NCBI GenBank assembly: GCA_003864495.1
Contig: ML133480.1
Coordinates: forward strand, 209,449 to 273,448
Direction of reading: 5' to 3'
Source: Nemopilema nomurai
Lineage: Eukaryota; Cnidaria; Scyphozoa; Rhizostomeae; Rhizostomatidae
DNA: 64,000 nucleotides
Shown: positions 24,908 through 39,300 of the stretch, in pieces
How the letters are laid out: each line of letters starts with the position of its first letter
Numbering within the stretch: the stretch's first letter is position 1
The notes under the pieces: generated by a model
The model's input: only the letters and a program-made list of their open reading frames with translations
Told to the model about the DNA's origin: nothing
Database searches by the model: none
Position numbers and translations under genes: made by a program

Positions 24908-27900
24908 CTAATAAAATGAGGTAAAAAAAGAACGACGAAGGAGTAAATGCCTGAGATATCTGCATCTGTGCTCCCAGATTCGGCCTTCAGCCTCCTTGGC
25001 GTCGTTTGCATCTTTGCTGCTCCATAGCCGCTCACCAATGGCCAGGGCTCGGCCCCTAAAGATCAAACGGAGCAGATGTTTCGTTAGCCACGAAGAGTAA
25101 GTGACACACAGCAAGTAAGTGTGTATGCTGGTGCTATTCATGTTACAAGGGCCAGATGAAGGATGGTATTTAGGATTCGCAAAGCTTTGCAGTGTTGCCA
25201 CTCACGATGACACTTGCATGTAGAATCATTTCGTCTACTGACCCTCTTGGTTCAGTATCATTTTGGCTCAAGAAAAGAAGCAGATGAACACAAGGAAAGG
25301 AAAGAACGAGCAAACACCAGGAAGACAAAAGCAGTGAACGAAGATAGTAAATAGCGCCACCCCTTCAAGGGTATGAGTAACAGCAAAGATAGTTTGAGCA
25401 GGAAAAAAAGTCTTCCATTAGACTTGAAGCATCTCATTTAGGCAAACGGCGAGAAAGAGTTAGGAAATGTCAAGAAACAAATTTTTGGCGGCCTAAAGAA
25501 TCTTAAAGCAGAATGTGGAAAAGTCATTTGATTAATGTAACTTTGACATAAGATTATACTAACTTTTCTCAGAAATTTGAAAACTGTGAAAAATTGTATG
25601 CTACCAAACTTCAAAGCCGTTTTCAACTACTAAGAGATATATCAACATGTCACAAGATTATTTTTTAAACCAACAAAAATGAACCATACAAGCAAGAACG
25701 TTGTATGTCATTCAGCGGGACATTACTATAATCAAAGAATTATAAAAGCCAAAACAATCATACCAAGTTCTTGACAACAGGTTTGTTCCGTCCACCCATT
25801 CGCCCCACATGCAACCAGTCCCACCAATGACCAAATCCTTTTGCTCCTGTGTTCCGGTGAAATCTTGTGGATCACATTTATAGTACTAAAATGGAAAGGG
25901 ACAAGGTTACGGCCAGGTCCTAGAACCAACTCGGTTGATTCTCTAGAGAAACAGCTGAAGCCAATACTTTCCGTTAGGCATGGAGTGTAGCCCCCCGAAA
26001 AAAGTTAGTGTGTATGCCCATTAGTAACAAATAACAACAATGGACGGGGGACAGGGAAAACCCCAGTATAATAGTGTCAATGACAAAGAACCATCTGGCT
26101 TTGTTTGTGCAGATACTTTGACAAGCATGTTCACTTTGGGTCAAACACAAGTTGAGCATTTTTCATATCAGAACTTCATTATTCGTATCAAGTAGAACAT
26201 ACAAACCTAGTGACACTCAATATTATATGATTAAATAGTTAACTCAGCAGGATAGAAAGCAGTTGCAAAAGGTGAAGACAACTCACATTAGGCCAGTCGG
26301 GTCCATACGATATATAGTTCAGATACCAACATGACGACAAGATTGCTCTGTACCCCTGTGCTGTAACCTTGGCCATCTCGTTCTGCCAGCCTCCCTTCCA
26401 TATGTTAACTATAGTGTCTTGCTTGACCTGAAACGCAAAGGACAACAGAAGGTGAAAAGGGGTAGAAACGAATTAAGACAGGCGATGAACCAGTGAACGT
26501 ATTAAATTAAAGATGTTACACAGCAGATATATCAGGCCTAGGCCCACCATTAGGCTTAGCCTTTACAAACATTTCCGAAAGCCGTGCACAAAAGTTTCTT
26601 CGATCAACATTAAATGCCGAGCACATTTAAGATGGCCATTCAATGTCCACTTGCCTAAACAGATCAAATTAAACAGACTCTAAAAAGGGGGTCTATCGGA
26701 TACGATATTCAAGCTTTGCAAGCTAATCATAAGATTGTACCTTGACTCCGTTATCAATAACTTCTTGCCAGATGACGTATCCTTTTTTAAGACCATCGAT
26801 AATATCAATCAACCTGAAACGGAAAGGGGGTTTCGCTTGTGAATTTCATCGCATCCCCGAACTGAGTGGCTTAGGCAGGCCATGCTGAATCAAAACGCAA
26901 TGAAACACAACAACTCACATTGAAGCTATGCGCATTTACAAAAACGTGCTTTTTATACCACTGTCAAAAAGGATAAAACAAAATACAATATTCTGTCCCG
27001 TCCACAGCAGAAATAGACAATACGTCACCTGGTTCTTGCTATGAACGGCTCTTAACAGTTACTTGAATTACAATAACCTTCTTAAAGAAATACTTTGTAA
27101 ACCAAATACAATACTTTCAAAAGAATACAATATAAATACTTTCGACACTATACTTCTGTGCTTATTGAAGAAGGGCGTTTATTCAAATGGGCGTTTATTC
27201 AAATGGGCGCTTACTTAAGATGGGTGCCTGGAAGATACTTAACACTTAGCAGCTTTCTCGTAATATTTGTGCATGAACTGAATTAACAACCATTTGCCTC
27301 GTAGTCTTATCATTGCAACATAGGAAGTAACTGAATCCTTACACAAAACCAGATGACTAACTAACCAACTAACTTCGACGATTCAGCACTTACTTTTGCT
27401 CATAAAATTGTTCAAGGGCGGAGTAGTTTTTGATGCCATGGCCATCCATCCACTTCTTTATGTTCGGGTTGGTTTGCCTAAGAGTCAATTGCAAAATGAT
27501 GTCTCTGCCTCACAACTAACCAATAAAAGATGGTTGGAAAAAGTGGAAAAGTGAGATAATGCTACTGATTAAAAACAAATTCAACATTGATAAATTATAA
27601 GTAGCTATGTTGGAGAAGCATCTTCTACTAATCATTTGGAATTTTTTGTATATTAATTTGGTTTTTGTTAAAGCAGCCTACCTAATTGGTTGGCTCCTTG
27701 TCAATGCCTTCAAGTCATAATCAAATTCAGCATTCACCCCATTATATTTTCTAATTCTTGTGGCATTTGATTTTCCTCTATTTATTATTATTTTTTGTTC
27801 TCCCTTCATAACTGTATTTATCTGCGCACCATAGCATATTTAATAAGAGCAGCATATCAAGGTGATATGGATATTTGAATACCATGAAAACCAAATAACT

Positions 27901-30900
27901 TATAAATAATAACAATTGGACTAAAATTAGTATTAACTGGAAAGCACAAGAACTTGCAGCTTGGTGAAAAAAACCTAATAAACTTTGCCACATATTGAAA
28001 AGTATAAAAATTTTCCAGAATGCCTACTTACCAACAATAAAAAGATACTTCATCACCTCCAAGATGCATGTAATAGTCAGGGAATACTTTTGCAATTTCA
28101 GTAAAAAAGTTCTTCAGGAAATCATAATTTGCATCAATTGTTGGATCAATAGGTCCAAGACTTCTGCAATAGCAACAAAAAAATCATGTGAAATCATATC
28201 ATATATATTATAAAATTTGTAAAACAAAGCCTATTTTAACACATGGCTTTGGAAGACTTTCATCTTCATTTTCCAATTTCTAAGTATGTCTTTCAAGAAG
28301 GAGGGTAAAAATCAAAAGCATTTACAGAATACAATCCATCTGAAATACTATGAAATAATCCACCTGTGCCTTGAAATTTCTAAGAAAAAATTATAAAAAA
28401 TCTTCTGCTAGAATAAGTCTTTGGTCCTGACAATGTAAATTTGAATATAAATGATCAAATTCACTATACCCATCAGGTTTTGAGCCACTATAACATTTTG
28501 TGAGCAAATTTGGAATGCTGTACCAAGAAAGAGTGTGCCCCTAAAAGCGAGAAAAACATATACATATAGATTAAAATCTAGATAAGAGTGGTGAGGAGAT
28601 TTTTTGTCTACTGAAACAGTTGATAGCATTTCAATCAAGTAAACAATAACAAAATTTTGATATGGAGAGTATGTAACAGCATAAAGATTATGTGTGGATT
28701 CCAAAAACACACTTGTTTTAAGTACTTACTGGGGTATCAAATTCAGGCATGACGCGGATACCTCTATTTGCAGCATACTGAATAACAGTTTGAACATCAT
28801 CGGGTGTATAGATGTGGGTTTTGTTGTTCCATGCACCCTGAAACGCAAAGCAAGGCATATTTTAATAAAATAGAAGTAGGAGGAAAGCAGAGTTTTTTGA
28901 AGTGATGGCAATGTTCATTTAGAGCCAGAAATACGAGGGGAATTTTATACTAGCTCAAAGGAAACCTGTATTACATTGCCATGATGGAAACTTATTTAAG
29001 CCATAACTAACCAATAAATAACAAATAAATGTGTGCCCAAATAACGAATTAGAGAGAGAAATCACTTCTTTTGGCCTATCAGAATTAATGTTGCTGCATG
29101 GCATGGGACACTAAAACAATTCGGGGTTCAAGGCATCTGAAGAAATTTTGTCACACAGCAACGATTGAAATGTAGGAACAAAATCTTTTTATAACATCCT
29201 TGTCTTGGTCATGGCAAATTGAAAATAATTTAAAAATTAGGTAAGCAGGTAGAATAAATAAAAAATAGATAGGATATACCATAAATAGGTACAGAATAAA
29301 ATTGATTCTCATGAAATGAAAATTAAAAATCTCAAAGCTTTAAAAATTTTCACTTACTTGGCCATGAAGAGATGGAAAAACTTCACTCACAAATGGAAAC
29401 GCTTGGTTGTCAACAATATGCCAGTGAAGAACATTGAACTTACTGTATGCCATAGCATCCTATAAACAGAAATGACAGGTTAAAAGAGAAGATGATATAC
29501 TAAACTGAGAATAGGATTGTGTGAACAAATAACTATAAGGGAAAATTTTGGGATACACTTAAAAAAGTTGCAAAAAATAACTTGGGAAGCACCCTAGGGT
29601 TAAACTATTTTCTTTGTAAATATTTACATGCAGCATATTTGCAAAATTTTATCTTCAAAAGATTGTTTTCCTTTCCTACTACTTATCAGAAAGTTTTAAC
29701 CATACCTATCTGCCTGAAATATATTGTTGCTCAGTTGCAAAATTAACACTTTATTTTTTTATACTATCATTCTTTTAACATCTTCTTGTCCAAATGAGGG
29801 TTAGACATTAAAATGAGGGTTAGATCTTGAATATGGTTGATATGGTTAGATGACCACAAAAAAGAAATATTACATTAAACACATACCACAAACTTCAAAA
29901 TGATAGGCAGTGCAATAAAATGTCTTGAAGTGTCAATTAGGAAGCCTCTGTGGTGAAATCTTGGATAATCCACAATCTTATTCATTTGAACAAAGTACTG
30001 GAAAAAAGGAACAGCATATTTATTGCATGTACTAATATTTAACAAGGAAGTTAAATTAATATCACCAGTACACTGCTTCATAAAAATAAGAAAAACAGGG
30101 GAAAAGCAAGTTTGACTGCATTAAATAATTCACAGGTGTATAATTATCTAGGTAAAGAAGTCATTAAAGAAAGCCTTGAAAAGGAAGAATGCTAGAAAAT
30201 ATGATGAAGTTATTTCTGAGGTCAGAAAAATGCAAAAAATTAGACACTGCACATATATAACTTTATTCCGTAAAGTGACTAAAACAAATACTATCCACGT
30301 TTGACTAACTCATAAAAAACAAGAAGTCTCAATGAAAGCTATCAAAAGGAGAAAACTCAAATTTCCTGTGCATATAAACTGCAAAGAAAGGCATTAGCAG
30401 GGTACATTGAAGGAGGGGGCAGGGGTAGCAAATGATCTTTGTAAGACACACGGCAGCCCCAATTATGGCAAAGATCACAATTCTTGATTAGAGTTCTTGG
30501 ACCAATGTCTCAGATCAATTTACATTGACTAATGAATTGAAAGTAAACTCACTGATCCACTTTCATTCTGATGAACAACTTGACTGAAAGTTTCAAGTCC
30601 TAAAAGGAAACAGGTTAAAATTTCAAACAATTAAATGTCAAGAAGCAACTATTAATGTCTGTATAAAAAGGAGCATAAATCTCTGATGGCCTGTATAACA
30701 TAAATGGCTTGCTACAATGCTGAGTATGTAAAAAGTGTCTGATGTAAGATATTTGCCTCTTTCAACTTTGCTTTTAGAAGATAGATTAGCAATATCTTTT
30801 TAAAAAATTTCCATTCAAACTAGAATCAGGAATAATGAAAAGCGTGAAGCCTTTAAAAACATCTTTAAAAATTTGAAGGACAGAAAAAGTCTGCATAAAA

Positions 30901-32976
30901 GAGGCAACCTAAAAGTACCTCTCAAAGCTCCCCAAACAGTTGTAGCTGTGAGCATGGAGTTTGGTGACTGGATTTCAAGTGTATCTGAAAAGATAATTGT
31001 AAGAATGAAATGCATTTTGATCTTACAATATTTGGGCATTGATGGGAGGCAGTGGAATATATATATACTCATTAAAATGTTAAACAAAAAATAAATATGG
31101 AAGTCATCCAAATTCTTTTGATTCCCTTCCAACGAAGAAAGTTTGTGCCTACAATTATCTGCATGAGCCATGAGACCTTGGGGTATTCATAAACATGCAA
31201 TATAGTTTTTTGTTTACTATCTACTGAACAATGACTTCTTGACTCTCATTCCTTAATTATTTGCAAACAATTTCTAGCGCCCCTACAAAATCTCAAATTT
31301 TTTCACTTCAAAACATAATTTAAACTTTCTTGAAACAATATCAGTATAGATCACTTTTCAACTTCCTTGGCATTGTGAACCTGATATTGGCTTAAGACAA
31401 TGACTAGCTAGATTAATTATGACAATATAAGTTCACATGATATCTCACATGATTCACATGCAGTGAATAGAGTTTAGAGAAGGCATATGTAGTCTTTGAG
31501 GGGCAACAGTAAATAAAAATGATATAACTTCAAGCAAGGAGTTGAGATATTTTTGGTGGATATCTGACTTCTTTACACATTTCTACAAATGACTTAGAAA
31601 TGAAAAATTATAATTTTTATAACAATAATATGATTAGCAATAAAGGAAGGATCTAAAAGATAAGAAATTGATGAAGATTTCAAGCCCTGTTATAGTCTGT
31701 GTCTGAGCAGCCAAAATACAGCAAGTGATACAAAACAAGTGGTGTCTCAAATGGACAAAGAAATAATAACACTAAAACAGGCTGTGGAGACATGTCAGAA
31801 GAATTTGATTCCCTTTCTTAAGCTGAAAACAAAATTTGTAAGTTAGGAAAAATGTTGATTTTTGATTACTACATGCTTATACAGAAAGTTGATAGTGACA
31901 CTTTTCTAAAAGAAGTTTTGAAACGGAAACTGACTGGCACGTACATGGGCAATCATGCACTCTTCTCACAATCTCACAATCAGATATTTTGGATCAAAAA
32001 CTGGTTATTTACCTTGTCAGTTTTAAACATTTTCCAGCATTTGTAAACCCTGAGGAGAAGCATCAGACAAAAATACTTAAGTATACATGTGAGAATTATG
32101 TTTCCACCCTTGTGAAGTTTTGTACCATGAAACGTTTGTTTATTATGGGTGTAAACAAGACTGTTAACATTTAAAACTGCATGTCTATGGTTTGGCACAA
32201 TCGTGTGATTTCTGCTTTTTTACACCTGGGAACTTGTTGGAATCTTTTCTAGCATACAAGGTGGCTCAAAGACTTGCATCCAACAAGTAGACTAATTTCC
32301 ACCAAAAAATAATATTCTCTGTTTTGTTTTGCCGACCGTTCCAATTTTACACAAATCAAGTTTTGATGTGCGCCATGTGGAATGCGCGGCTTGATGGACA
32401 CCACAACGCAGAACATGTGTTTCTGTCCAACTGGAAAATTTCTTGAGTGTTTTGCTAAATATTGCAGTTTTGGTCCTTCTGAATGAATAGCCACAATTGT
32501 CGCTTCGTAACCTGATATCGAAGGTTCTCAAAGAATAGCGCTCTTAACCTAACCTAGGAGCTGAAGTAACTGAAATTCATATACATACATGATTCATCTG
32601 ATGAAAGCGACATTGGTTGATACTCGTTGATGACTTTCACTTGGAGGGTTTCTACTTGCGCCATCTTCCATTCAGTAGCCACTTTCGTGTCAGGAAAAAC
32701 GATAGGGACGTATCTTGACATAGCTAATGACAAAACCGAGCTTTGCTGTCCAGCAACTGAAAACTTGAACTTGGCAGGGTCCACAGCAAAATAGGTTTCT
32801 GTGCGGCTTTCTGATTGTGGCTTCGGCCATACTGAGCCCCGTACATAGTTCTGTCCTTTGCCAACAAACTCTGTTTCTTCTAACAAACCCAAAGGATCAG
32901 TTAGCGTCGGTTTGCCGCCTTGCACAACAGAAAAGATGGCAAAGGCCAAAGCGATAGTCTGCATGCAACCAGCCAT
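24908..32976 (-). CDS. HEXA/B-like: Beta-hexosaminidase copy 2 (HEX2)
   Basis: GH20 beta-N-acetylhexosaminidase paralogue of HEX1, unbroken, 530 aa. Thirteen exons: 32976-32589, 30984-30919, 30599-30553, 29997-29887, 29459-29358, 28837-28730, 28540-28470, 28163-28032, 27477-27394, 26813-26741, 26427-26287, 25885-25764, 25055-24908. Signal peptide [20 protein letters not shown]. Motifs: [25 protein letters not shown] (Asn where HEX1 has a second Asp), MPEFDTP-GHTLSW, catalytic [25 protein letters not shown]. Exons 2-5 and 8-11 match HEX1 in length exactly. The last exon runs past the place where HEX1 splices and ends [14 protein letters not shown], so the conserved Cys-containing C-terminus (FCIDEW in HEX1) is absent. 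Function should be lysosomal removal of terminal GlcNAc or GalNAc. Confidence 0.94.
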
Positions 32977-35900
32977 TTTTGAGCTTGCTGCTATACACGG
33001 AAGCTGTTGTTGTATTGGAAACTGGGGACAAGAGTAAGCACTTGAATGTCATGTGAAAGTCACGTGAAGAAGGCGAGATCTGAAATTTAGTGCTTGAGGG
33101 GGGAAGGGGGGGGGGGGAGGGGTTGGCTACAGCTTTCAATATATGACACCGAAACATCAAAATCACTTGTAGTGGATGACTCTGGTTAAAAAAAATGTCC
33201 GCTTATATTTTTTGTATTTCGAGGTTGCTAGATATTCAATTGTCATTTAGGTAGCAGAAAAAATGTTCCGCAAATTATAGATCAAAAGAAGAGGAATCAA
33301 CTTGATAATTTTTGAAAAACATAAGTAACCAGTGAAGCAAATAGCGTGGCCAATATCCAATAAGCTCTTTAGTTGTTCCTGTTTCAAGATTTTTGAAAAC
33401 TAAGTTCTTTCACGACTTTTCGTTCTCCAACTTACGTTGTTAGTGGTTTAGGAACGTAGTTAGCTACAGTTACAACGTAATTTTTGCCTCATTATCACTT
33501 AGTGCAGACAAATGATCTGACAAGCTCAAACGTTCAACAGACTCCGTAACCAATTGAACAAATTTTATGATACACTCTGAGACTTTTCTCAAAAGACAGC
33601 TGATTTACGGTGGCAGTCTTTGCTGTGTATCGATGTGACCTTATCAGAAAAAGAGGAAAGCGCCTTGAAGCGTCTTGCGAGCGGAATAGAAAGTGAGTAC
33701 GGTTATGAAAGTGGTGATTTTTAAGAAGAACTGAAGATTTTGTGCGATACCCCGTTGTGAGAACAATACCTTCAAATCGAGAGGGACTGAACATGAAATG
33801 GGTAGAATATGCCAAATGTATGTCTAAATATGAAATACACTATCATATCGTTTGTGTATCTGCTTTTTTAGCAAATTCAAATGTCTTACTTTGAAACTTC
33901 TATTTTGGAACTTCTTTTAAACACCGTTCTGGAACTTTTGGGGGGTATGTGATTGATGATGTCATTGCTGGTAAAAACTTCAGTGATGTGTAATAAACAT
34001 TGAGAAATGAGTACGTGGCAGAATCTAGTCAAATTGAGGTTTTTAATAAGCTGGACCTGGCAATAGCAAACTTTCATGCATTCTACCGGCAAACAGGGAA
34101 AGATTGAAGAGAAACCACAAATATTTCAAAAAATTGCATCGTAAGAATGACAAATCAATTACAATGAACCTTTACCACTGCTTCTGTCGAAATTAATCAG
34201 TAAACAAGAAATTCATAAGCAATTAAGTTACCAACTACACGTTCAAACTTAGCTAGCATAAAAAGTACAAAAATAATGAATCGTTAAACCTACATTAGGA
34301 ACTAACATCGCGGATAGAATCTTCAACAATGATTACAAATAAACATGCAGCCTAACGAGCTTACATTGGTCAGCTTGCCAAAACAAGCACAGTTCTCATG
34401 GAGAGGATAAGGTCTAGGTAGAATACAATTGAAAGCAATTGATGACAAAAGTGGTTACGAAAGGCATCAGCCGTGAGCTTAAGGTTGATTTTGTTTAAAC
34501 TCTTGGTGGGGTTAAGATGAAATGTCAAAGGGAAAAGACCTAGGGCAACAAACTCTTTTCTCTAAGGTTGGACGCCTGTTGTCATCGCAAAAGAAATTAA
34601 CTTAGTAATTGATTAAATCGCATCAGTCACATAATTGACCTTCCAGCTTAGTGTAGCGATTGAAATCGATACATGTGCGTTTTTCACAGAAAACACTCTT
34701 GGCAACAATCGACTTCTCAGAAAAGGAAGTCCAGACTGACTTGACAAGAGGAAACTCTGTTTCAAAGTTGAAGAATCTATATAACTAATATAAGGAATGA
34801 CCACGATTTAAAAAGTCAATCCATTGGTACGATCTACATACAAAAAGACACAAAGAAACTAAAAGAATGAGAAATGTATTCAAATTGTTACAATAACAAA
34901 TTCGAGTTGGTGCTGATGTTTGGTCAATAATTGTTCGGCTACGTGAGCAAAGACCAAATTAATAAAACGATGTCAATCAATTATTTTTCACACGATGATA
35001 CCATTACCAACGAATATGTTAACATTGTACTTACAAATGTGTTGCTACATAATGACGAAGAGAGGTGGCTAGTTAAAGCCACAGTCAGGATTCACCTCTG
35101 TCCTTGCAAGGATCTCAGCTATAAGCAGATTTTTGCCCTCGTAGCGTACTCTGCAAACCGCATATAAATTGGGCTGGTATAGAAAGTTCCAATGAAAGGT
35201 TGCGGTGGAAAACCGCTAAGGAAAAGTATACAACAAGACGTGGACATTTTATTCGGGTTAACAAAAGCGTTGATAAACCTTGCAGGCCTGATATGGACCT
35301 TATATTAACAGACTAAACCCCGAAAATTTTATCCTTCTTTTGCCCAAGAAATTTGATACTCTAGCGCTCTTTCATTTCCGCCAATATTATGTAGACTATC
35401 CTTTGGTATGACACGTATTCCAATGTACATATTCAGCTGACGAAGGCTTACGACTCTGAGGAAGATCCCGCTTAAAGTGCATTTAATTAGCGTACACAAT
35501 GAGGCTATATAACATTGCAAACTCTAAATCACAAATCGACAAGAGTACAGCATTAATCACAAATCGATTGCTGTGACGGCTATTCAGAACATATACAAAA
35601 CAACTATTCATTCAACGATAAGTGACCACTTATCGACCATATAGCTGATCAAGCAATCAACCGATCAACAAATCAGCCAATTAATCAATCAATTAACCAA
35701 TCAATCAATCAATCAATCAAGCTGATACTTAACGATTCCGGAGATTCTATGAGATTAGACTCAAGAGCCTACGTATAAGCCCTGTTGAAATCACCAAACG
35801 TGTTTCAAGATTGGACTGCGTTTATTTTTCCATTTTGAAAGTATGGGGTTATAACTGTCATTGCAAACAAGACACAGGAACATTTACGGTGTTTAAGCAG

Positions 35901-36361
35901 GGTAAAATATCCAACAACAAAAAATAACAATATAGTACTTTACTTCGAAACTTTTTCTGAAACTCCATATCAAAGCCTGAGCTCTTTCCTGGATCATTTT
36001 AAATCACATCCCCACTTCAATGACCATATACAAACGAAAATAACTACAGGAAGTGACCCTGATACAGATATACACACAATAATTTATGATAATCCCCTAA
36101 CTTCGTGTTTACGTGTTCCCCAAACCAGAATCTAACGCATCTATTAAAAATGGTGTCCAGTCACAAGAGCCTTTTTGGATATTAGCAAAACAGCACCTGA
36201 AGATCGTAAGCAACTGATAGACCCTGGAAAAATCTACTGGAAACATGGGACAAATACCCCATTGGACACAACTACCAAACAAGGTAAATACAGAAAAGAT
36301 GTCTAGCAGCATTACCCTAATGTACCATATGTTAAAAGGAGATTCGTGCTCGCGACCCTCT
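32977..36361. other. Intergenic between HEX2 start and Ras end
   Basis: No gene is recognised. A G-run tract at about 33090-33122 (including twelve consecutive G) lies about 115-145 bases upstream of the HEX2 ATG and could form a G-quadruplex. An AATC-type simple repeat occupies 35651-35721. Confidence 0.55.
35651..35721. repeat. (AATC)n simple repeat
   Basis: Imperfect AATC repeats become perfect over the last 25 bases (CAATCAATCAATCAATCAAT). Ordinary microsatellite. Confidence 0.9.
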
Positions 36362-39300
36362 TTATAATACGACGCACTTGAATCGTGATTTCTTCACCTC
36401 GTGTTTCTTCTGGTTTTCTTGGCGTTTGCGCTGAAAAAAGGCAAAAGGGATTAGATGATCGAGAAACACATGATGATCGTAGAACACATGATGATCGTGG
36501 AACACAAGATGATCGTGGAACACATGATGATCGTGGAACACATGATGATCGTAGAACACAAGATGATCGTGGAACACATGATGATCGTGGAACACATGAT
36601 GATCGTGGAACACAAGATGATCGTGAAACACATGATGATCGTGAAACACATGATGATCGTGGAACACATGATGATCGTGGAACACAAGATGATCGTGGAA
36701 CACAAGATGATCGTGAAACACATGATGATCGTGGAACACATGATGATCATAGAACGATCACTCTCATAAAGAAGCTTGAGGACACGAAACGTCGGCATAT
36801 TGCGATGAAACTCAACGCAGTCTGGTATCGTATGAGAAACTAAATTAGTTTGTCAATAAAAGCTGGTAAAAATTTACAGAATTTGCAAATAAACAAATGG
36901 AAAATTTCCCTAAGATACCAAACTTTCTTTTCATAATAAAATTACTAGCCCCTACACCATCTGGATTTCGAGCAACAGTCAAAAACGGCCTTTCCCTTTC
37001 AATAAGACTCTGTTATTAAACCAAAAATTAACACATGCTCTGAGTTTCATGATGTGGAATTACTTACATCTGTCCAAATTTCCCTAACTAATGTGAAGAA
37101 TGCATCCTCCTAAGCACAAAAGAAATATTTATGATTAGTCATAGCGAAGGGCGTGCCGACCAATGGTAAAACACGCCTTTCCGATCAAAAACAACGAACA
37201 ATTCTGTTTATCTTCCCAACTTTCAACAAAAAATGAGTTCCTGACTTCCCTAATTTGGTTGCCGTTGTACAACAACATCGTGTCAAAGTATTGATCACGT
37301 TACTAACACAGCTCTACACGAGTAGAAAGACAGAGCTTTAAACGCCTATCTGATAACAATGTATGATGTCATCTTTGAAGGAAAGTAGCTCAATGATGAC
37401 TTCTATCGAGAGGCAGAGCACGTGGGAAAGAATAAAACAGCCTTACCACGCCCTGTCTCGTCTTAGCAGATGTCTCTACATACGGGATACCATAGTTGTT
37501 AGACACGTCTTGAGCCTCCTTCGTGCTTACGTCTCGCTTTGGAAGATCCACCTTATTCCCAACCACTGTCAACAGCAGAATAAAAGACACTATCAACAGC
37601 TGTGTTATAAACGATCGTTTATGTTAAAATGACATCGGGCCACTCTTGTTTTCCCCATACAAAACTATTGTCATAAACATTACCCAACATCAAATGGCGC
37701 ATAAAGATCAAAATGACCAACCCAAAAAACTTAGGACGTTGCAAATACTAATAATGTTTTAGGCTGTATAAATTGTTCTCTAACCGGTAACCTCCTCTTC
37801 AGATAGAGATTTTCCTGCGGCCTTATAGAAGTCTTACCAACACTAGGATACTTACAGACCATAGGAACTTTCTCGGCATCTTTCACCCGGAGCGCCTGTT
37901 TTAAGGAGTAGACAATATCTGAGCCAACAATTGGTTGGAACGTTGCATCATTAAGAGGAGTAAACACATGCCTTGCATTACAAAGATTACAGAGAACAGC
38001 GGGAAAATACTTTAAGAATGCAAACTTATCTTGAAATTCATTAATGCAAATTACAGATGAACAGCTCTCAGTTGTTGGTAAGTCAATGCTTGTTTGACTA
38101 TTATGCTTTCTCAACTAGTAGTTCACCAATCAATGGATAGACACAATCAAGTACTACCAGTGATTCCTTCGATTTGCGTGTGATTCCTTTGATTTTCGTG
38201 TGATTTTCCTCAGACATGAGACAACTATGAAAGCCATCACGGTTACCCGGGACCTGCTGACTGCTAAGCTTATAACCAAATTACATTGCTCAACTAATAA
38301 CATAATAGAGCGAAACTTAAGGGTAGCATACCCAACAGCACAAGTAAATAAACCAAATGTAATTCTGAAAAATCGCTCATACCTGTGTCCTGTAAGTGTC
38401 GATTTCTTGGAAAGATTTTTTACTCGTAACTGCAAAAACGCACAAGAAGCCTTCCCCTGTTCGCATGTAGTGCTCCCTCATGGCACTACAAACAGGACAG
38501 GTACATTCTTTCAAATACCCTTTACCATACAAGAAACTTGACACAAATAAAAAATCCCTCATTTGATGGATGAACATAAAGCTTTCAAAACATCTACAGC
38601 CCCACTCCTTTGCTTTAGAAGTGAGGATGATGATTTAGCGAATTATTTAACAAACGCAAAACAATTCTAAGGCATTGCTTCTGGAAGTGAAATTAAAAAT
38701 GATATACTTTCAATAATATTGAACGAGTGTTGTTGGCTGACACACATTGTCAAACTGTCCTCTAACATAAGAGTTTCTTGTCATCTGCTGCACCCATACA
38801 AAGCCATCTCTACCCCATCATATTGCTGTCGCGTTTTTCCAATATCACATGACTTCACTTTAAGGTACTAATGTTGCCTGCATTAATTGAGAATGATCAG
38901 CTAGTATAGTTTTAAGTGACTGAAATTAAACTGAAGTAAAGCAAAATTAGGTTACCTATACTCTTCTTGGCCAGCTGTATCCAAAATATCCTGCAATGTA
39001 CAAACAATACATGCATGTTACACTGAATTATTATATATAGCCTATGATTAGGGCAAACTGTAGTCTTATTGATCCAATGAAGTAAATTGTACAGAACATC
39101 TAACTGTCTATAGAATTAATAATTGCTGGCTTAAGTGAAGCACTTTCTTTAAAACGATCTTTAAAACAACCCCCAACCAAATGGAATATTCAGAAGCTTT
39201 CTCTGAATCTGCTGCAGATTCGACTATAATTATTGACATTATCAATGTTAGTACAACAGCATAAGGTCACTCTCAAGTCTTGAAGCTGAATATCCAAAAG

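Noticed and set aside
33534..33815. Minus-strand ORF upstream of HEX2
   Set aside because: No recognisable domain, no flanking coding exons; not supported.
36385..36843. Long plus-strand ORF rich in [11 protein letters not shown] repeats
   Set aside because: It is a read-through of the 18-base minisatellite in the Ras intron; other frames are equally open.
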